Shown here in pieces: positions 59,723 to 64,000 of a stretch of DNA of 64,000 nt; within the stretch, counting starts at the first letter, position 1, and each line of letters opens with the position of its first letter. The translations under genes were made by a program, and so were the position numbers. The notes under the pieces are model-generated. The model made no database searches. It saw only the letters and a list, made by a program, of their open reading frames with translations, and was not told the DNA's origin. The stretch comes from Thalassovita sp. (GTDB taxonomy: Bacteria > Pseudomonadota > Alphaproteobacteria > Rhodobacterales > Rhodobacteraceae). The stretch is from contig NZ_OY829290.1 of assembly GCF_963691685.1 (NCBI RefSeq), positions 682,001-746,000 on the forward strand, given 5' to 3'.

Positions 59723-60343
59723 TCAGGCCACCTCTGCCCCTTTGGCTTGCAGGTCGGTGTAAACCTCTTCCAGCTTTTTCGGTTCGGTGGAGGCAATGCC
59801 ATCCGCCAGTAGTGTGACGCCATAGCCCCGGCCCAACGCGGCCTGTGCGGTTTTGTTGACGCAGTAGATGCCATCAAGGCCCGCAATGGTCAGATGACCA
59901 ACGCCCATTTCATTCAGAACATGGGTCAATTCCCCGGTTTTGAACCCATCTTGGATGGGTTTCACCACCTCCCGGTCCGCCATGCCTGCAAACGGTGCGG
60001 CCAGCTCCAGGCCTGTGCCGCCGGCCAGTGCTTTACCACCCATGAACATTCGCGCCAGCACGCGGGTGCTGGGGATGGACCATTCCTGACGCAGTGCAAT
60101 CACTGGATGACCTGCGGCTTTGGCTTCGGCCACAGCTTGACCCACTGCGGCTTCAACGCGGGCGCGGGTGTCGGCGTGATAGAGTTTCTCTTCCCAGAAG
60201 CAGCTTTGTAGATCGACCAGCAGCAGGGCCCTGCCATCACGCGCGGGGATAGGTTCGCCTTTGGTGACTTGGCCGATCACGTTTGAGACGTAGTTCAGCC
60301 AGAAACAGCCAATAGCGACGAGAGCGGGGAGGATCCAGATCAT
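59723..60343 (-). CDS. Membrane-anchored isochorismatase-like cysteine hydrolase
   Basis: A 206-residue cysteine hydrolase with the isochorismatase triad: D in ALLLVDLQSCFW, K in REVVKPIQDGF, and C in DGIYCVNKTA. Unlike typical members it starts with a hydrophobic helix (WILPALVAIGCFWLNYVSNVI, about residues 3-23), probably a membrane anchor. Its start overlaps the MarR gene stop by 4 bp. Substrate unknown (amide or nicotinamidase-like). Confidence 0.85.
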   Translation of the reverse strand: MIWILPALVAIGCFWLNYVSNVIGQVTKGEPIPARDGRALLLVDLQSCFWEEKLYHADTRARVEAAVGQAVAEAKAAGHPVIALRQEWSIPSTRVLARMFMGGKALAGGTGLELAAPFAGMADREVVKPIQDGFKTGELTHVLNEMGVGHLTIAGLDGIYCVNKTAQAALGRGYGVTLLADGIASTEPKKLEEVYTDLQAKGAEVA

Positions 60344-60783
60344 AGTGTGAGGCCTTGGTTATGGGATTGGAAACGGGTGATGAGGGTTTTGACAATGCGC
60401 AATGCCGTGGCCACCTCATCGGCGGGCAGGTCGCCGGCAAGCTCTGCCAGCAATGCATGTTCCTGCGCCATGACGTTTTCAATCAGCTCGCTGCCGTCGG
60501 GGGTCAGGGCAATCAGGTGGGATCGCGCGTGCCTTGGGTTGGCTTGTTTGCAGACAAACCCTGCCGCCAAAGCCTCATTCACCATAACCTGCACATATTG
60601 TCGTTGAATATGCAGCGCCTCTGCCAAGGTGGGCACGGTCAACGGGCCCTGCAACAGAACCTCCATCACGGCGCGGGTGCGCACAGTCAGGCCGGTGCCT
60701 TGCAGCCCATGCTCAACCGTGGTTTCGACCTGTTGCATCAGAGGGCGGGAAAGCCAGGTCAGATGATAGAGCGGATCTGTCAT
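60340..60783 (-). CDS. MarR-family transcriptional regulator
   Basis: A 147-residue winged helix-turn-helix dimer: TVPTLAEALHIQRQYVQVMVNEAL is the helix-turn-helix and NPRHARSHLIALTPDGSELIE the wing. The overlap with the downstream isochorismatase gene (ATGA) points to control of that hydrolase and itself. A TGTCATAATGACA-like dyad around 60786-60808 next to its ATG is a plausible own operator. Confidence 0.88.
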   Translation of the reverse strand: MTDPLYHLTWLSRPLMQQVETTVEHGLQGTGLTVRTRAVMEVLLQGPLTVPTLAEALHIQRQYVQVMVNEALAAGFVCKQANPRHARSHLIALTPDGSELIENVMAQEHALLAELAGDLPADEVATALRIVKTLITRFQSHNQGLTL

Positions 60784-60808
60784 GACATCTATGGTGTCAT
60801 AATGACAT
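60784..60808. promoter_or_regulatory. Candidate MarR operator
   Basis: ATGACATCTATGGTGTCAT holds inverted arms ATGACA (60782-60787) and TGTCAT (60795-60800), with a further AATGACA at 60801-60807, directly at the start of the MarR gene. The arms and location fit autorepression. Confidence 0.5.
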
Positions 60809-60891
60809 GTTGCATGTCAATTGGGTCTGGATTTCATCTTGAGGTGGGGCAGGGGGTGCAGTACCCCTGCGATCAGGAAGAGGAGCAGACA

Positions 60892-61497
60892 ATGGCGTTC
60901 ACCATCGCAATCGACGGGCCTGCGGCGGCCGGCAAAGGCACGTTATCCAAGGCCGTTGCGGCGCATTTTGGTTATGCGCATTTGGACACGGGTCTGCTTT
61001 ATCGTGCGGTAGGGGCCCGGACGTTGCAGGGCGCGGAACCGATCGCTGCAGCCCAGGCTTTGCAGGCCGAAGATCTGGCGGCAGACAATCTGCGCACCCC
61101 GGATGTGGCACAAGCCGCCAGCAAAGTTGCGGTGATCCCAGAGGTGCGGGCCGCTTTGGTGGCCTTTCAACAGGCGTTTGCGCGGCGCGACGGTGGCGCC
61201 GTTCTGGATGGGCGCGACATTGGAACGGTCATTTGCCCGGATGCGGAGGTGAAGCTGTTCGTCACCGCCAGCGCCGAGGTGCGCGCAACGCGCCGCCACA
61301 AGGAACTGGCTGAAAAGGGCGGTACGCAGAGTTATGAGACGGTCCTGCAGGATGTGATCGAGCGTGACAAACGTGACAGCGAACGTGCAACAGCGCCCCT
61401 GAAGCCGGCTGAGGATGCTGTGCAGATCGATACCTCTGATCTGTCGATCGAGGCCGCTATTGCCGCCGCTATTGCAGCGATTGAGGCGCGCCGGTAA
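60892..61497 (+). CDS. cmk: Cytidylate kinase
   Basis: A 201-residue CMP kinase. Walker A is IDGPAAAGKGTLS (7-19), the CMP site is VLDGRDIGTVICPDA, and RRHKELAEKG is the lid region. It phosphorylates CMP/dCMP. Usual alphaproteobacterial order is cmk then rpsA; here three genes intervene. GAGGAG lies seven bases before ATG 60892, and the long frame from 60355 is an artefact. Confidence 0.95.
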   Translation: MAFTIAIDGPAAAGKGTLSKAVAAHFGYAHLDTGLLYRAVGARTLQGAEPIAAAQALQAEDLAADNLRTPDVAQAASKVAVIPEVRAALVAFQQAFARRDGGAVLDGRDIGTVICPDAEVKLFVTASAEVRATRRHKELAEKGGTQSYETVLQDVIERDKRDSERATAPLKPAEDAVQIDTSDLSIEAAIAAAIAAIEARR

Positions 61498-61641
61498 ACC
61501 CCGCGCAGAACTGTAACGCAGCGAAACACCTCTCCGTCGGTATAGCGCATTGGGGGAACCCTTGTGCTGTGACGCGGAAAGCCTAGATAGCCAATTCCGA
61601 ATGACTCCTCCCTGTTTGGGCTTTTGAAAGACGAGACTGAA

Positions 61642-62271
61642 ATGCTGAACGACAAGTTGAACTGGCGCTATGCCACCAAGAAGATGGACCCTTCGAAAGC
61701 CGTTTCTGATGAGAAGCTGGAAGCGATCCTGAAGGCGATCGAGCTAACCCCCACCTCAAGCGGTCTGCAGCCCTATGAGGTTCTGGTCGTGACCAATCCC
61801 GATGTGCGCGCCAAGATCAAAGAAGTGGCCTGGAACCAGGAACAGATCGTCGATGGGTCACACCTGTTGGTGTTCGCCGCCTGGGACAACTACACCGAAG
61901 CCCGCGTTGACAGTGTTACCGATCAGATGGCCGAAGAACGCGGTGGCCGCAGCGAAACGCTGGACGCTTATTATACCAACCTCAAAAACATGTACCTGCC
62001 GCGCGACGCGGATGTGAATTTTGAACACGCCGCCCGCCAGGCCTATATTGCCTTGGGCTTTGCTCTGGCCGCTGCCGCGGTGGAAGAGGTCGACAGCACC
62101 CCGATGGAAGGGTTCGATCCTGCTGCCGTGGATGAAATCCTGGGCCTGAAAGAACGTGGCTTGCGTTCGGTGCTGCTGCTGCCGCTGGGCTATCGCGCTG
62201 AGGAAGGTGACTGGCTGGTCAATATGAAGAAGGTCCGACGCCCGCGCGACAAATTCATCACCACCATCTGA
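61642..62271 (+). CDS. NAD(P)H nitroreductase, NfsB-like
   Basis: A 209-residue FMN nitroreductase fold. N-terminal WRYATKKMDPSKAV (arginine and lysine binding FMN phosphate), TPTSSGLQPYEVLVV (serine loop), and the C-terminal LLLPLGYRAEEGDW are typical of NfsB/oxygen-insensitive nitroreductases. Works as a dimer with FMN. The ribosome site is weak, and a TTG at 61624 is possible. Ends with an additional perfect hairpin GATCAC-ATC-GTGATC (62276-62290). Confidence 0.9.
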   Translation: MLNDKLNWRYATKKMDPSKAVSDEKLEAILKAIELTPTSSGLQPYEVLVVTNPDVRAKIKEVAWNQEQIVDGSHLLVFAAWDNYTEARVDSVTDQMAEERGGRSETLDAYYTNLKNMYLPRDADVNFEHAARQAYIALGFALAAAAVEEVDSTPMEGFDPAAVDEILGLKERGLRSVLLLPLGYRAEEGDWLVNMKKVRRPRDKFITTI

Positions 62272-62294
62272 TTGCGATCACATCGTGATCTAAG

Positions 62295-62322
62295 CGGGGC
62301 CTGTCATCAGGTCCCGTTTTTT
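62295..62322 (+). terminator. Terminator after nitroreductase, overlapping the convergent gene's stop
   Basis: CGGGGCCTG (62295-62303), loop TCAT, CAGGTCCCG (62308-62316, one G-U pair), then six T residues. The stop codon of the GNAT gene on the other strand (62307-62309) is inside this structure. Confidence 0.93.
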
Positions 62323-62738
62323 GTTTGCTGCATCCAGATATAGGTCGGGCCGATTGAGGTTTCGGTGCTGTACTTCTGGAAGGGGTCGCCCTGTTGAGTA
62401 AAGCCGTGGCGTTCATAAAACGCTATGGCGCCGCTCCGCGCATGCAGCCTGATGGGTTTGCCCATCCCATCCGCGCGGTACATAGCGGACCGCATCAGGG
62501 CAGTGCCGTGACCTTGGCCCTGATAGCGCGACAATGTCGCGAATTTGCGCAGCTGAATGAATGCGCCTTCGTCAAAAAGGCTTAATGCTGACACCAGCTG
62601 GTTGTTAACAAAACCACCCAGGTGCACCGCCTGATCATCGCCCTCGACGCGGCAAAACTCGGCTGGTTTGTCTGGCCAGAGGACCTGGTGGCGGATCCAA
62701 AGCGCCTCATCAGCGGAGATGTCGCGGATGTCTGTCAT
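62307..62738 (-). CDS. GNAT-family N-acetyltransferase
   Basis: A 143-residue GNAT. Acetyl-CoA motif A is LSRYQGQGHGTALM (Q-G-x-G type) and the C-terminal YERHGFTQQGD is motif B. Similar to the ElaA/YjdJ-like small acetyltransferases; substrate unknown. It lies 14 bp downstream of the glycosyltransferase-like gene on the same strand. Confidence 0.85.
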   Translation of the reverse strand: MTDIRDISADEALWIRHQVLWPDKPAEFCRVEGDDQAVHLGGFVNNQLVSALSLFDEGAFIQLRKFATLSRYQGQGHGTALMRSAMYRADGMGKPIRLHARSGAIAFYERHGFTQQGDPFQKYSTETSIGPTYIWMQQTKNGT

Positions 62739-62752
62739 CTGGCGATGGGCCT

Positions 62753-63604
62753 TTACGACTCTGCTTGGTCTTTGCCACCTTGCGCATCTGCCGCGGACGC
62801 ACGGTCCGCCTTGTCCCAGATTTCAGCGACCCATTTGGCCGGGTAGAGGAACTGGCGCATCGATTTAATCGGCCGCTTGAAGCCAAGTGCCCGTTTGATG
62901 TGGGCCAGTGGCGGCAGGTGAGGTCGTGATGGCAGATATTGGCCTAGGGCCGCATCAGGCGGGTTCAAGGCGCCGGCAAAGATCACCACCCGGCAATTCT
63001 TTGGAATCTTCGGTGGGGTGAAGAAGTTCAACGGGAAGCGCGGAATGCACTGAATGCGGAAATGCTGCACCCAATCCTTCGGCCAGAACTTCACCCCGTT
63101 GGGGGCGTTCTTAGTGACGAAGTGCTGCTCAAAGCGATATTTGTCCGCAACAGCCTGTGGATCTGCGGCAAACAGCGCTTGCAGCGGGGCCAGCGCGCCA
63201 ACCGGCATCCGGTAGATTGAGGTCTGGCCAAGGCGATGCAATGGTTTGGCCGCATTGAGGGCAACCACCACATCCTCTTCCGCGCCGTACTCAAAAAACG
63301 GATCCAGTGAACCGGTAATCACCACATCCAGATCGATAAACAGAAAAGGGCCATCCAGATCACCCAGTTCCGGTGCCCAGAGGCGCGACTTGGCCCATTG
63401 TCCCAGCGTGTTCTGGGGCATGAACCCCGGCATTTCAGGCAAGTCGAAGCAGTCAATCTCAGGCAGGAACCCGTCGCGATTGTCGGTGAAACAGACAAAG
63501 CGGAACGGCGGCGTGATATTGGCTTTCACCATCTCGTACAGACGGTTCACGTAAGGGGCGCCGTATTTTGTACCCCAGTTAATGCAGACAACTTGCTTTT
63601 TCAT
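62753..63604 (-). CDS. Glycosyltransferase-like protein with DxD motif
   Basis: A 283-residue protein. CINWGTKYGAPYVNRLYEMV starts a GT-A-like fold, and PFLFIDLDVVITGSLDPFF gives a DLD metal/nucleotide-sugar motif followed by the typical gap seen in GT8-like enzymes. The last 35 residues are charged (WDKADRASAADAQGGKDQAES) and probably disordered. It is likely cytoplasmic and acts on cell-surface glycans, but donor and acceptor are unknown. Confidence 0.72.
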   Translation of the reverse strand: MKKQVVCINWGTKYGAPYVNRLYEMVKANITPPFRFVCFTDNRDGFLPEIDCFDLPEMPGFMPQNTLGQWAKSRLWAPELGDLDGPFLFIDLDVVITGSLDPFFEYGAEEDVVVALNAAKPLHRLGQTSIYRMPVGALAPLQALFAADPQAVADKYRFEQHFVTKNAPNGVKFWPKDWVQHFRIQCIPRFPLNFFTPPKIPKNCRVVIFAGALNPPDAALGQYLPSRPHLPPLAHIKRALGFKRPIKSMRQFLYPAKWVAEIWDKADRASAADAQGGKDQAES

Positions 63605-63914
63605 GCGGTTTGGCTAGCAGCCAGTTTACGGTGCCGCAAGGGGGATCTCAGCCAACTGCCGCGCAGCAACGTCGATGGAGTCAATTTCCCTTGCTATATT
63701 GGCCAGAACGACCTATACGCGCGTCAGTCTTACGGCCGTCAAGAGTCGCGGACAGGGTGAGCAGGGTTTGTGGGTGACCTCAGACCCTTCTTCTTTTGTT
63801 TGTGTCCAATCTTGTTCCGGGCTTTTTCCAAGCGGCGGGGGACGAAATGAAACCAAGACCTGCGGAGACAACCGTTGGCCAGTTAAATCGACTTGTAAAG
63901 GATTGATACGCCAG
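63605..63914 (+). promoter_or_regulatory. rpsA upstream region with candidate promoter
   Basis: A 310-bp gap holding TTGCTA (63691-63696), a 17-bp spacer and TATACG (63714-63719), a good housekeeping-type promoter giving a leader of about 190 nt before rpsA. A long leader fits autoregulation of S1, known in other bacteria, but no conserved leader structure could be assigned. AAAGGA is at 63895-63900. No other gene was seen. Confidence 0.55.
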
Positions 63915-64000
63915 ATGGCTATGACCTCGATGGAAGAGTTTGAAGCACTCTTGAACGAAAGCTTCGAAATGGACACCCCGACTGAGGGTTCCGTTGTTAA
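63915..64000 (+). CDS. rpsA: 30S ribosomal protein S1, N-terminal start only
   Basis: Only 28 codons are inside the window: MTSMEEFEALLNESF and then MDTPTEGSVV, the recognised N-terminus of alphaproteobacterial S1, leading into the first S1 RNA-binding domain. It continues beyond the right edge. Its place downstream of cmk, though separated by three genes, supports the call. ATG 63915 and an in-frame ATG at 63921 are both possible. Confidence 0.85.
   Translation, partial: MAMTSMEEFEALLNESFEMDTPTEGSVV

Noticed and set aside
60355..60891. N-terminal extension of cmk by about 180 residues
   Set aside because: It overlaps the MarR gene in antisense, lacks homology, and a good ribosome site precedes ATG 60892.

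Overview
The window is a chromosomal segment of an alphaproteobacterium of the Rhodobacteraceae, most likely the marine Roseobacter group. Support: a complete beta-hydroxyaspartate cycle cluster, a pca operon in the order D-C-H-G-B, an irr/fabA/fabB locus, the housekeeping run miaB-phoH-ybeY-corC-lnt-metK, and a SAM/SAH-type riboswitch (a Rhodobacterales element) before metK. GC content is high throughout. I saw no tRNA, rRNA, CRISPR array, transposase or phage gene.

Layout. 0-5 kb: glyoxylate assimilation (partial bhcR, divergent bhcABCD). 5-7 kb: two tandem paralogous LysR regulators. 7-15 kb: purine catabolism (xdhABC, an NCS2-type permease, guanine deaminase). 15-21 kb: DUF1330 and SRPBCC proteins, an HD-domain/LuxR fusion regulator, a GMC dehydrogenase and a divergent class III aminotransferase, then a cluster of intergenic hairpins. 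21-31 kb: phosphoglycolate phosphatase, AraC regulator with pobA, aroQ, an SDR, modABC, a SqrR/BigR-like ArsR regulator, a zinc alcohol dehydrogenase and an MFS exporter. 31-36 kb: the protocatechuate branch of the beta-ketoadipate pathway, with an additional alpha/beta hydrolase inside the operon. 36-40 kb: EEP-family protein, serine/threonine dehydratase, alpha/beta hydrolase, haloacid dehalogenase, FKBP.

40-42.6 kb holds the most novel item: an HEXXH-motif putative peptide-modification enzyme, a 61-codon ORF just upstream whose C-terminus is four tandem GxK-hydrophobic/Pro tetrapeptides, and a divergent ATP-grasp protein. This looks like a minimal, possibly undescribed RiPP (modified peptide) system. 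Product and chemistry are inferred only.

42.5-64 kb is mainly core genome: irr, fabA and fabB (the last two separated by a small membrane protein and a methyltransferase), miaB, two secreted proteins that share a cysteine-rich module, phoH-ybeY-corC-lnt, riboswitch-metK, a ClpP-like secreted protein, a BASS transporter, trmB, aroA, a MarR/isochorismatase pair, cmk, nitroreductase, GNAT, a glycosyltransferase-like gene and the start of rpsA. The genes fit a metabolically flexible marine heterotroph that takes carbon and nitrogen from C2 compounds, purines and lignin-type aromatics, with molybdate uptake able to serve the molybdenum-dependent xanthine dehydrogenase. A dispersed intergenic repeat occurs after several genes between 46 and 58 kb.
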